DNA of 21,529 bases from Thermoplasmata archaeon (GTDB taxonomy: Archaea; Thermoplasmatota; E2; UBA202; JdFR-43): positions 1 to 21,529 of the forward strand of contig JAGGXG010000084.1 of assembly GCA_021163175.1 (NCBI GenBank). The letters run 5' to 3'. Positions within the stretch are counted from its first letter, which is position 1. Every line of letters starts with the position of its first letter. The position numbers and the translations under genes are program-made. The notes beneath the pieces were generated by a model. It made no database searches, was not told where the DNA came from, and saw nothing but the letters and a program-made list of their open reading frames with translations. Below are positions 1 to 7,819 of this stretch, piece by piece.

Positions 1-121
1 AACCCTGGATAGCGTTTTAAGAAGTCTTGAAAAAATGCAATATGAAGTGAAGATTCCGGAAGATGTTATTGAGAGGGCAAGAAAACCATTAATGAAAATG
101 ATTGAAATGGGAAGAGACTAA
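1..121 (+). CDS. nadA: Quinolinate synthase, C-terminal fragment (probable)
   Basis: Only the last 39 codons are present, read in the frame beginning at base 2 and ending at a TAA at 119-121; the rest lies upstream of the window. The fragment has the pattern LRSLEKMQYEVKIPEDVIER followed by ARKPLMKMIEMGR. This resembles the end of NadA proteins, where a short helix is followed by a VPEEI-type segment and an A-x-x-P/A-L-x-R/K-M-L/I-E terminus. NadA is the iron-sulfur enzyme that condenses iminoaspartate with dihydroxyacetone phosphate to give quinolinate for NAD synthesis. Its cluster cysteines are outside the window, so the call rests on the C-terminal pattern alone. The stop overlaps the stop of the opposing SHMT-like gene by four bases (118-121). 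Confidence 0.65.
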   Translation, partial: TLDSVLRSLEKMQYEVKIPEDVIERARKPLMKMIEMGRD

Positions 122-1245
122 GAATAAAATTTTTCATAGAATTCCATCGCCAATTCCATTGCTTTTTTTCTTACATCTTTTCCTTTATATACGGAGAGCA
201 TAAGCTCTGCTATTTCCTCCATTTCTTTTTCCTTCATTCCAATGTGCGTTGCTTCTGCCACACCAATTCTTCCAATACAATCTATGAAAATTTTGTTTTC
301 TTCAAGCTTTTTAAAGAATTTGTAGACTTTGTTTTTATCCATATCAAGCATTATCTGATGGCTTTGAGTAAAGCCTTTGTTAGCATATTTTATTGCAATT
401 CCGTTTTCGTGCAAATGTGCCGCTAGAGCCTTTGCATTCTTTACGATTTGCGAGGCATATCTCCTGCCATTCCTTATAAGTTCTTCAAAAACAATCGCCA
501 GAGCAGCTACTCTATTCATATGCATGTTGTCAACCAAGCCTATGCCTGAGTCAAAATCAAATAAAAGATATGAAGCAAATTTTTCATATATTGTCTCGTC
601 GTTAGTTAAAACGATGCCGCCCTGCGGCCCCGCAAGCGTTTTGTGCGTGGAAGCTATTATGGCATGGCTTCCCTCCTTCAATGGATCCTGAAACACATTT
701 CCAGCTATCAAACCAATGACATGCGAGGCATCGTAAACAACGACTCCGTCAAAATTTTCTCTCATTTTTTCTACAGGTAATGGAAAGAATATTGTTGATT
801 GAGCGAGTAGAGTAAGTGGAATTTTTTTCATCTCGAGCTTTGAAACATCTATTTCATATTCTTTCATTGGTATGCTGTATTTTTTGCGGTGAAATTTTTC
901 ATAGCCAAAAGGGTAACCACCATTTTCCTTTGGTATTGTTGCAATCTCATCATATGGCTTTGTAAAAGCAAATATGGTTGCAACATCACAAATATTTCCA
1001 GATATGGCATTTAAAATTGCATATCTTACATTAAACAATTTTCTGGCAAGCTTGTTAGCTTCCTCATATATTTTCATTGCATACTCGCCGCCGCCATACC
1101 ATTCCGTTCCATATCGGGTTGCTAAATCACTCGACAAAGCTTTCAATGCATCCTTTGCCATTGCATTTTCAGAAGGAATCAGGTTTATGCTACTTCGCCT
1201 GTATTCATCATGCTTTTCCACCAAATCTTTTATCTTCTCTTCCAT
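118..1245 (-). CDS. glyA: Serine hydroxymethyltransferase-like PLP enzyme (short, divergent)
   Basis: This 375-residue protein has the SHMT fold-type I signature. STHKTLAGPQGG carries the PLP lysine Lys202, DASH carries Asp172 and His175, and LIPSEN near residue 22 matches the canonical LIASEN. A C-terminal Arg in GRIG matches the substrate-carboxylate arginine. SHMT interconverts serine and glycine while loading C1 units on a folate or pterin. Archaeal SHMTs are usually about 420-430 residues, so this one is short. The loop that normally reads YAEGxPGKRxYGG is reduced to YGTEWYGGG, losing the catalytic glutamate position (E57 in E. coli). The normal HGGH/DGGH is NGGY, replacing the His that stacks on PLP. 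It may be an SHMT or a relative with another reaction. It is last in the 6664-to-118 run and overlaps the gene before it by 16 nt. Confidence 0.8.
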   Translation of the reverse strand: MEEKIKDLVEKHDEYRRSSINLIPSENAMAKDALKALSSDLATRYGTEWYGGGEYAMKIYEEANKLARKLFNVRYAILNAISGNICDVATIFAFTKPYDEIATIPKENGGYPFGYEKFHRKKYSIPMKEYEIDVSKLEMKKIPLTLLAQSTIFFPLPVEKMRENFDGVVVYDASHVIGLIAGNVFQDPLKEGSHAIIASTHKTLAGPQGGIVLTNDETIYEKFASYLLFDFDSGIGLVDNMHMNRVAALAIVFEELIRNGRRYASQIVKNAKALAAHLHENGIAIKYANKGFTQSHQIMLDMDKNKVYKFFKKLEENKIFIDCIGRIGVAEATHIGMKEKEMEEIAELMLSVYKGKDVRKKAMELAMEFYEKFYS

Positions 1246-2084
1246 ATTACAATTATTATTGAAGCAACGACAACAATTATTATTCCTATGGAGATGGCTG
1301 TCATCGATCCCTCTTTCCCATAGCTTTCAATTGTTATGTTGGTATATGCAAAATTTTTCTTCTCTTCATGGCCTGGAGGATAATATTCAAGCTTTAGCTG
1401 CACATCTTCCTTTCCAATCTTTTTTGCTGTAACACCTATTTTAATCACATCAGTTGAATGGCTCTGTATAATTTGCATGGAGGGAAAAGAAAAATCGAAA
1501 TATTTACTCGAGTTAACAGGCTGAATATTTATGTACAAAGGAGAGTTGCAATTGTTTGTAACATTTATCGTAACCTCTTTGCTTTCGTCCATGCTAAGCT
1601 TTACACTTTTATGCTCAACGAATATCCCGGCATCATGAAAGTCCTGCATTACATTCAGGGCTTCTTTGTCTTCCGCTCCATTCACAATAAGGCTTCCGTT
1701 TGTAAAAGCATGTATTGCAACGTTGTATGTAACGAAAGCAGGTGCCTCATTTCTTGCTCTTAACGTTATAGTTACATCTTTCTCAGTGCTTCCACCCCGC
1801 CAGCCAACAGGCGTTATTGTGAATGAAGATGGTTGAATGGAAACGGAAAGCCAGTCTGGAACATTCTCTGCTTCTATGTAAATAACGAGCGGCATCGGTA
1901 TTATTGCTCCAAAACCCCAGCTGAAGTTAAGGCGAGCATGCAAAATCATGGCTTCATTCAAAGGCACAGGCGACGGCTGCTCAACACTTAGATCAAGTTC
2001 TGAAGAAATGAAGCCGGCGCTGGCTGCTATGGGGGCGAGAGGCAATGTAAAAATGGCCAGCATATATACAATTTTCATGTCCAT
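1230..2084 (-). CDS. Membrane-anchored surface protein of unknown function
   Basis: This 284-residue protein has a hydrophobic N-terminal signal segment (about residues 4-22) and a long mostly beta-type, Asn/Ser/Thr-rich exterior region with several N-x-S/T sites. A C-terminal membrane helix (about 261-280) is followed by the basic tail KRR. The topology predicts a cell-surface protein with its body outside. The middle portion (roughly 155-255) resembles CARDB/NEW3-type Ig-like modules, with alternating beta strands and a VTINVTNN-like segment; this is a weak structural impression. A second in-frame ATG two codons in (2078) is an alternative start. The gene lies 27 nt downstream of arcS and overlaps the SHMT-like gene. 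No enzymatic motif is visible. Confidence 0.75.
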   Translation of the reverse strand: MDMKIVYMLAIFTLPLAPIAASAGFISSELDLSVEQPSPVPLNEAMILHARLNFSWGFGAIIPMPLVIYIEAENVPDWLSVSIQPSSFTITPVGWRGGSTEKDVTITLRARNEAPAFVTYNVAIHAFTNGSLIVNGAEDKEALNVMQDFHDAGIFVEHKSVKLSMDESKEVTINVTNNCNSPLYINIQPVNSSKYFDFSFPSMQIIQSHSTDVIKIGVTAKKIGKEDVQLKLEYYPPGHEEKKNFAYTNITIESYGKEGSMTAISIGIIIVVVASIIIVIWKRR

Positions 2085-2111
2085 ATATTTACCATCATAA
2101 TATATATTTTA

Positions 2112-3842
2112 TCATACATGATGCCTTATTTTAACAGCCTCTCCATGCTTGCTTTCTATCATTTCGCTTCCATTCATCTTTGCAATACCCACGCCTCGAA
2201 GCTCTCCATCATGAAAAACAACAACTTCATCTCCAGCCCTTATTCTTTCATCAGCATTTTTCACGCCGATGGCAAATACACTTCCTTTTGGAACGAAATC
2301 ATCTATCTCCACCCAATAATTTCTGCCAAGTCTTTTTCCTCCTATGAGGGTAAGCGAGAAGAGCCCACGCTTGGCAACATATACAGCAGCTTGCTTATCA
2401 TTGCAATATATTTTGTAATCTGGAAATTTTCCTCTCACAATGCATCCTTCCATGAAGTTATCGACGCTTCCAAACTGAAATGAGAGCATTGATTTTGCTT
2501 CCGCTCTTCTTCGCCATGAAGGATAAATAAAATCATACTCCTCGGACTGCAACGCAAGCTTTTCTTCAAGCTTTTTTAAATCGCTTGGCAAAGTAGGCTT
2601 ATCCTGGCAGGTTGAAATTGCATCTATGGAAAGAAAATCCATTTCCTTTGGCAAATGGCTTATTATTACATCATATTTATTTTTGGCAAGATATTCATCA
2701 AGCATTTTTTGGAGCATTTCTTGCTCTTCTTTATCCCAGTAGCCAGTTACGCTTATATCATAATGGGCTGCTGGATAAAAGTTTTCGAGTTCGCGGGGAA
2801 CGATTCCAAGCGGGCTTGTTAATATTACCTCATGTATGACATTCTTATTGCTTATTTTGTTTATTACCTTGCGAAATATTGTATGGCTTTTTGATATCGA
2901 ATAAGGTTTTTTTGAAGAGCATGGCAACAAAAGCAATATTTTAGCAACTTCAGGCTTCTCATATCTTTTCAATATCCTTTCCCTGAATCTTTTGATTGGA
3001 GGCATATTCAAAGAATAGCAGGATGCATTGATTTTATTCCCATTTATGGGCCATATTTTCTCAAAATGGTCATATTTCTCATCCAAAAGGCGTAATATCG
3101 TTGCTACATGGGCATCGACAGCAGCTTTTCCTTCAACAAGATTTCTTAAACTTCCATTTTTTATTGCATTCCTCACTTTTGCCATTTCGTTTTTCATTAC
3201 CTCATAATTATGCATCAAAAGGCTGCGAAAATCATTTATTCCCTTTTTACAATATCTGCAGGAGCAAGGATATTCTTCAATTTCCTCTAGGCTATGTTCT
3301 TCATCCGTCGTTAAATAAATCCCTCTCCTGCTTTTCATAACAACAGCTATCGAATCAACGATATCGATGCCAGAATAAATCAAAATTGCAAGGTTGCTTG
3401 GAGTCGCAATGGCTGGAGCATATAAAGGCTTATACCCAATTTTTTTCCTCGTTTCAACAATAGCATTGACAAAATACCTTGGATTTGAATATAGCTCGAT
3501 GGAATTCTGCAAAATGTAAATTCTTTCTTCCTTGCTCACATTTCCTTTTGCATCGATTATCTCAAATTCTCCTGCATTGCTTTCATTCCATTTCGATGCA
3601 AATTCATGGAATGGCTCTGGAAAAAAATAAGGATATGGCATAGAAGGCGGAATATCCCCTTTTTTTGGATAAAAGAATGTCCCGCCTGCTTTAACATCCT
3701 TTCCAAGCCTTATTGTTTTTGGAGGCGCGAGAATGCGGGGCGAGGAATACCATAATATGGCTGGAATTTCTATTTTCTTTCCTTTATATTCAATCCATCC
3801 CAGGCGTGCTGTTTCATTTCTTCTCTCAATTTCAAATTTCAT
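2112..3842 (-). CDS. arcS: Archaeosine synthase ArcS (TgtA2)
   Basis: This 576-residue protein is the archaeal paralogue of tRNA-guanine transglycosylase that converts preQ0 at position 15 of the tRNA D-loop to archaeosine. The N-terminal TGT-like domain keeps the zinc ligands (Cys193, Cys195, Cys198 and His211). It lacks the DSGGFQ substrate motif and any PTRxxR nucleophile segment, as expected for ArcS. The ArcS-specific PC-x3-KPY-x2-S-x2-H motif is present exactly, at Pro307 to His320. A YPSWRRRAEAKSM segment near 440 and a C-terminal PUA domain (about 476-576) complete the family layout. It overlaps serA upstream by 4 nt (ATGA), so the two are probably translationally coupled. The partner TgtA that inserts preQ0 is not in the window. 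Confidence 0.93.
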   Translation of the reverse strand: MKFEIERRNETARLGWIEYKGKKIEIPAILWYSSPRILAPPKTIRLGKDVKAGGTFFYPKKGDIPPSMPYPYFFPEPFHEFASKWNESNAGEFEIIDAKGNVSKEERIYILQNSIELYSNPRYFVNAIVETRKKIGYKPLYAPAIATPSNLAILIYSGIDIVDSIAVVMKSRRGIYLTTDEEHSLEEIEEYPCSCRYCKKGINDFRSLLMHNYEVMKNEMAKVRNAIKNGSLRNLVEGKAAVDAHVATILRLLDEKYDHFEKIWPINGNKINASCYSLNMPPIKRFRERILKRYEKPEVAKILLLLPCSSKKPYSISKSHTIFRKVINKISNKNVIHEVILTSPLGIVPRELENFYPAAHYDISVTGYWDKEEQEMLQKMLDEYLAKNKYDVIISHLPKEMDFLSIDAISTCQDKPTLPSDLKKLEEKLALQSEEYDFIYPSWRRRAEAKSMLSFQFGSVDNFMEGCIVRGKFPDYKIYCNDKQAAVYVAKRGLFSLTLIGGKRLGRNYWVEIDDFVPKGSVFAIGVKNADERIRAGDEVVVFHDGELRGVGIAKMNGSEMIESKHGEAVKIRHHV

Positions 3843-4780
3843 TTCATCATGTCTTTATTTACCCAGTAATCTGGTTCCTTTCCATCTAAAACCTTCAAAA
3901 TTTGCTCAGCGCATATTATGCCTGCCCTGATCTGCCCTTCTTTTGTTGAAGCACCAATATGGGGTGTAAGAATAATGTTGTCAAGCTCTGCAAGCTTTCC
4001 CTGATATGGCTCATGTTCAAAAACATCAACTGCTGCTCCAGCTATTGCGCCATCTTTCAAAACATTATACAATGCTTCCTCGTCAACAACTCCTCCTCTG
4101 GCAACGTTAACAAGGAATGCTGTCTTCTTCATTTTTCTTAACAACGCCTCATTAACCATATGTCGTGTTTCTTCAGTTAAAGGAACATGCAATGAAATGA
4201 AATCTGCCGTGGAAAAAATTTCTTCCATGCTCTTCAGCTCCGCATTCATAGCTTTTGCCTTCTCAGGCGTGCAATGCGGGCTGTAAACGAGTATACTCAT
4301 TCCCAAGCAGGAAGCAATTTTTGCAACTTCTCTGGCTATCCTGCCACTTCCTATCAATCCAAGGACTTTTCCCTGTAACTCAATCCCTTTGAGCTTTTTC
4401 TTCGCCCACTCGCCCCTCTTCATGCTTTCATCTGCCTTCGTTATCTTCCTGGCGAGAGCAAACATCAGGGCAACGCTAAGCTCCGCCACAGAGCGGGTGG
4501 AGCCGCCTGGCGAGTTGACGACGTAGATGCCATGCCTGCTTGCTTCTTCAACATCGATATTATCAACGCCTATTCCAGCTCTTCCTATAACCTTGAGTTT
4601 TTTTCCAGCTTTAATAACGCTTGCTGTAACTTTTGTTGCACTTCTCACCATCAAAGCATCATACTCTCCGATCTCTTTCTCCAGTTCTTCTCCCCTTAGC
4701 TCTTTAAAAACTACTTCATGTTTTTCTTTAAGCAGCTCCATCGCTTCCTTCGCCACTTCATCGGTTATTAGAATTTTCAT
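3839..4780 (-). CDS. serA: D-3-phosphoglycerate dehydrogenase, short form
   Basis: This 313-residue member of the D-2-hydroxyacid dehydrogenase family catalyses the first step of serine synthesis, oxidising 3-phosphoglycerate to 3-phosphohydroxypyruvate with NAD. Visible signatures are the Rossmann motif GLIGSGRIAREVA (141-153), the catalytic Arg228 in NVARGGVVDE, Glu257 in VFEHEP, and His274 in TPHIGAST. The N-terminal RSATKVT and GRAGIGVDNID segments are typical of SerA rather than lactate or formate dehydrogenases. It ends after the catalytic domains and lacks the intervening and ACT domains of about 525-residue SerAs, so serine feedback through ACT is not expected. It starts 16 nt after the metallophosphoesterase stop and overlaps arcS by 4 nt. 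Exact substrate within the family is inferred. Confidence 0.85.
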   Translation of the reverse strand: MKILITDEVAKEAMELLKEKHEVVFKELRGEELEKEIGEYDALMVRSATKVTASVIKAGKKLKVIGRAGIGVDNIDVEEASRHGIYVVNSPGGSTRSVAELSVALMFALARKITKADESMKRGEWAKKKLKGIELQGKVLGLIGSGRIAREVAKIASCLGMSILVYSPHCTPEKAKAMNAELKSMEEIFSTADFISLHVPLTEETRHMVNEALLRKMKKTAFLVNVARGGVVDEEALYNVLKDGAIAGAAVDVFEHEPYQGKLAELDNIILTPHIGASTKEGQIRAGIICAEQILKVLDGKEPDYWVNKDMMK

Positions 4781-4796
4781 AAGGCATAATTCAGTT

Positions 4797-5531
4797 TCAC
4801 CTTAAATTTCTTACCCTCCCCAGGTTAATGCCATTCAAAAGATATGCATTTGCATTTTCAATGTCGATTAAGCTTGCTATTCCATGTTCCAACCTTTCTT
4901 TATTCACAGCAATTCCTCCAGCAATTGGATTGAATGATGGCATTACAATAACACGCATATTTTCATTTCCATCTGGATATTTTTTGGAAAATTTTTGTTT
5001 TTTAAATCGCCCCTTAATCCAGCATGGTTCCATATATGAATAGCCAGTTTTTGTTGTGATTCTTATATATGGATGTAAATGAGCCATTATTAAAAGGCTT
5101 GCTTTCATTATCGACGGCGAGCACCATGCGTGGCCGTGAGCCATAGCTATGTTATCTATCAGCAATCCTCTTGCCCCAAATATTTTTGCATATTTGCTTT
5201 TCAAACGAGCATCATGATTTCCCTTCACAACCCATATTTCCGCATGCTTACTCAATTCCTTTAAAAAATATGCAACCTCTCTCCTTTCCTTCATGATGTG
5301 CTCTCTATCTAAAATAACATGCTTTAAATCTCCCAGTATTATCAATTTCTTTGCCTTTTTTCTTTTTAGGAGTGTAACGATCCTTTCCATCATGCTTTTT
5401 GTCTGCAATGGTATGGTTATTCCTCTATTTTCATATTCAAATTCTATTCCGATGTGCAAATCTGCAACAACGATTGCTCTTGCCTTTTGAATATACAGGG
5501 CTCTTTCTCCATGAATTGGCTCCACTTTCAT
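4797..5531 (-). CDS. ICC-like metallophosphoesterase
   Basis: This is a calcineurin-like phosphoesterase of 244 residues from the chosen start. The metal-binding series is complete: DLHIG (Asp24, His26), GDLKH (Asp68), GNHD (Asn105, His106), AHGHAW (His132, His134) and MAHLHP (His151, His153). The family is common in archaea as ICC-type phosphoesterases, in some genomes next to Lhr helicases; the substrate is not established. A longer reading frame starts at 5597 but would overlap the upstream gene by 70 nt. The ATG at 5531 instead gives an ATGA overlap with that gene's stop, matching other junctions here, and begins just before the first beta strand of the fold. It sits between an unknown membrane protein and serA in one transcription unit. 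Confidence 0.82.
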   Translation of the reverse strand: MKVEPIHGERALYIQKARAIVVADLHIGIEFEYENRGITIPLQTKSMMERIVTLLKRKKAKKLIILGDLKHVILDREHIMKERREVAYFLKELSKHAEIWVVKGNHDARLKSKYAKIFGARGLLIDNIAMAHGHAWCSPSIMKASLLIMAHLHPYIRITTKTGYSYMEPCWIKGRFKKQKFSKKYPDGNENMRVIVMPSFNPIAGGIAVNKERLEHGIASLIDIENANAYLLNGINLGRVRNLR

Positions 5532-6664
5532 ATCAATCTTAATAACGGAAGGAAAATCATGTTTAATAGTGAGGGAAGCATTTTTATTCCAAGCCATATG
5601 GCCATGGAATAACCAATGAAACTTCCTGCCACTTTTCCAATGTTGTCAAGACCAAAAAAAGAGAATAGCGAGGAGATTGCAAGCTTCGATGGAAATGCAA
5701 TCAGTGCGATTATTTCCATGTAGGGCGTGATGATAAAAATCATTGTTAAGATTGTTTTTAAATTTGCATTGAGAATGGAATGGAAAAAGCTCACGCCAAA
5801 TATTGCTGTTGCTTGCCTTTCCCATAGATAAAATGTGATTGCTATGAAAAGTAATGAAATTATTGCTGCAATGCCTGCAAATTTTTTATCAAATTCTCTC
5901 TCTTTTTTGATGAATAACGAGGCTATGAAAATAGCTATTGCAACAATCCATATGTATATCAGTTTGTTTGGGATGGAAAATGCACCTATTTTCATTTCCC
6001 CCTCTTTTTCGAAAAATTTCTTATTTTTTATGATGAGATATGAGTTTCCATAGAATTTTTCTTCCTTATATTCCCCACGGCCTCTGAAAATGAGCTCGCT
6101 TTTGTTGAATTTTATTTCATCTATGCTTCCATTGCCATTTATGTAAAAAATACTATCCATGGAAATAGGAAGCAAACTGATTAAATTTGTTATTTTTTCT
6201 ACACCCTCTATACTTACATTTTTTAAAAAATTTTGGATATTTTCATTGCTTTTAAAAAATGAAATATTCACCAATGAAAAATTCACAATGCATTCTCCTT
6301 CAAGCCTTATGGAATGCTTTCCATAACTTTCATTTCCATCTATTTTCATAACACCAGTTGCATTGAAATATGCATTTTTGCAATATGCCTTTTCATCGAT
6401 GCATAAAACGGAAGGCGAATAAAAATAACCTTTGCCTTCAAAGCTTGCATACCCTGCATTTTCTCCATTTATTGTTGAATTTTTTGAATAAAAACAAAAG
6501 TTTCCGTTTCCTTTCATACCCCCATAGAATGTTATGCTTGGGCTGGAAGCAATAATCTTATGTTGGCTGGCCATGTTAATTCCCTGTGGAAATGTAGCAA
6601 CAAAGGCTGAGAAAGCTATCAATGAAAATATTGCCACGAGGAATGTTATCGAGGAAGATCTCAT
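5528..6664 (-). CDS. Polytopic membrane protein with N-terminal exterior domain, unknown function
   Basis: This 378-residue protein is not recognised. It begins with a signal-like hydrophobic segment (about 7-24). An exterior domain of about 200 residues follows, rich in aromatic residues, Gly, Asn and Ser, with four cysteines (57, 88, 95 and 124). After that come several membrane helices, about 234-253, 262-280, 304-324 and one or two within 344-378. Residues 36-225 read as repeated short beta strands built from FYxxNxTxxG-like units, suggesting a beta-helix or beta-sandwich. It is the first gene of the run that continues through the metallophosphoesterase, serA and arcS. A TATA-like sequence lies about 23 nt upstream of the ATG. 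No catalytic motif is visible. Confidence 0.75.
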   Translation of the reverse strand: MRSSSITFLVAIFSLIAFSAFVATFPQGINMASQHKIIASSPSITFYGGMKGNGNFCFYSKNSTINGENAGYASFEGKGYFYSPSVLCIDEKAYCKNAYFNATGVMKIDGNESYGKHSIRLEGECIVNFSLVNISFFKSNENIQNFLKNVSIEGVEKITNLISLLPISMDSIFYINGNGSIDEIKFNKSELIFRGRGEYKEEKFYGNSYLIIKNKKFFEKEGEMKIGAFSIPNKLIYIWIVAIAIFIASLFIKKEREFDKKFAGIAAIISLLFIAITFYLWERQATAIFGVSFFHSILNANLKTILTMIFIITPYMEIIALIAFPSKLAISSLFSFFGLDNIGKVAGSFIGYSMAIWLGIKMLPSLLNMIFLPLLRLI

Positions 6665-6681
6665 AAGATTAAATAAACCGA

Positions 6682-6691
6682 TTTTTTAAAT
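6682..6691 (-). promoter_or_regulatory. Putative TATA box for the minus-strand operon starting at 6664
   Basis: On the minus strand this reads ATTTAAAAAA, centred about 23 nt upstream of the ATG at 6664. That spacing would put transcription initiation at or beside the start codon, giving a leaderless mRNA. No ribosome-binding sequence lies in between. The call rests on position and composition only. Confidence 0.4.
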
Positions 6692-6722
6692 CTTTATGAT
6701 TAATTTTGAGAAGCCGCATAAC

Positions 6723-6730
6723 TTTTAAGT
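6723..6730 (+). promoter_or_regulatory. Putative TATA box for the plus-strand operon starting at 6752
   Basis: TTTTAAGT is centred about 25 nt upstream of the aminotransferase ATG, the distance expected for a leaderless archaeal transcript. With the opposing box at 6682-6691 it makes the 87-base intergenic stretch 6665-6751 a compact divergent promoter. A second AT-rich stretch at 6738-6745 is too close to the start codon to serve. Confidence 0.4.
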
Positions 6731-6751
6731 ACATCAATTTTATATCCAAGC

Positions 6752-7819
6752 ATGAGACATTTAAAGTTGTTTACCCCCGGCCCTATAGAGGTAAGAGAAG
6801 AAATTTTGCAGGCGATGGCAACGCCCCAAATACACCATCGCTCAAAGGAATTTTCTGATCTATATGCAGAAATTCAACCCAAACTGCAGAAATTGCTCTA
6901 CACACAAAATCCAGTTTTTATATTCGCCTCCTCCGCCACAGGCGCCATGGAGGCAGCCGTAATAAATGGAGTCAAAAAGAAATGCCTTAATCTTGCAAAT
7001 GGAGCATTTTCCAACAGATGGCATGAAATAACCACAATGAACGGAATTCCAGCAGATAAGCTTGAGGTGGAGTGGGGCAAAGCAATAAAGCCTGAAATGG
7101 TTAAGGAAAAGCTTGATACCGGCGAATATGATGCTGTCACACTCGTCTTCAACGAAACATCCACTGGTGTCATGAATCCTTTGAAAGAGATCGCAGAAGT
7201 TGTAAAGCAATATGATGATGTTTTGCTGTTTGTCGATGCCGTCTCTGCTATGGCGGGCGTGAAGATAGAAGTGGATAAGCTTGGCATAGACATGTGTCTC
7301 GCTGGAATGCAAAAATGCTTTGGATTGCCAGCTGGAATTGCGGTAGCATCGATAAGCGAACGCTTGCTTGAGAGAGCAAAGGAAGTGAATCGAGGCTTTT
7401 ATTTCAATTTGCCACGCCTTTATAAATATCATTTGAAGAATCAAACGATGGTGACGCCGCCCATTCCGCATTTATTTGCATTGAACATGCAGCTCGATTA
7501 CATTTTGAGTGAGGAGGGCCTGGAAAATAGATTTGCGAGACATGAAAAGATGGCCAAAATAGTGCAGGATTGGGCGAGAAAATACTTTGATATATTCGCT
7601 GAAAAAGGCTATGAATCAAAGACGCTAACATGCATTGAAAATACTCGTAACATTTCAGTGGCGGATTTGAATAAAGAGCTTGCAAAACATTATCTCCGCA
7701 TTTCAAATGGATATGGAAAGCTTAAGGAAAAAACATTCAGGATAGCTCATATGGGGGATCTGCAAGTTCACGACATTAAAGGACTATTGGCATTGATAGA
7801 GGAAATACTCAATTTATGA
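6752..7819 (+). CDS. Class V aminotransferase (alanine/serine-glyoxylate or phosphoserine type)
   Basis: This 355-residue PLP enzyme belongs to the class V aminotransferases. The start LFTPGPIEV is the family's N-terminal glycine/proline motif, SSATGAMEAAV (60-70) is the phosphate-binding loop, Asp162 in FVDAVSAM contacts the pyridine nitrogen, and Lys188 in GMQKCFGLPAG is the Schiff-base lysine. An Arg in the FRIAHMGD segment near the C-terminus is the usual carboxylate-binding arginine. Relatives include serine-pyruvate and alanine-glyoxylate aminotransferases. In methanogens a class V enzyme of this kind acts as phosphoserine aminotransferase. With serA nearby and no standard serC seen, a role in serine synthesis is a reasonable inference. 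The stop overlaps the next gene as ATGA. Confidence 0.85.
   Translation: MRHLKLFTPGPIEVREEILQAMATPQIHHRSKEFSDLYAEIQPKLQKLLYTQNPVFIFASSATGAMEAAVINGVKKKCLNLANGAFSNRWHEITTMNGIPADKLEVEWGKAIKPEMVKEKLDTGEYDAVTLVFNETSTGVMNPLKEIAEVVKQYDDVLLFVDAVSAMAGVKIEVDKLGIDMCLAGMQKCFGLPAGIAVASISERLLERAKEVNRGFYFNLPRLYKYHLKNQTMVTPPIPHLFALNMQLDYILSEEGLENRFARHEKMAKIVQDWARKYFDIFAEKGYESKTLTCIENTRNISVADLNKELAKHYLRISNGYGKLKEKTFRIAHMGDLQVHDIKGLLALIEEILNL

Noticed and set aside
5532..5597. Upstream start of the metallophosphoesterase at 5597
   Set aside because: It would overlap the preceding gene by 70 nt. The ATG at 5531 gives the ATGA coupling used at other junctions in this window and begins at the fold's first strand.
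6860..7471. Long minus-strand open frame inside the aminotransferase gene
   Set aside because: It is antisense to a gene with all class V aminotransferase motifs. Its translation is Cys/His/Phe-rich and matches nothing.
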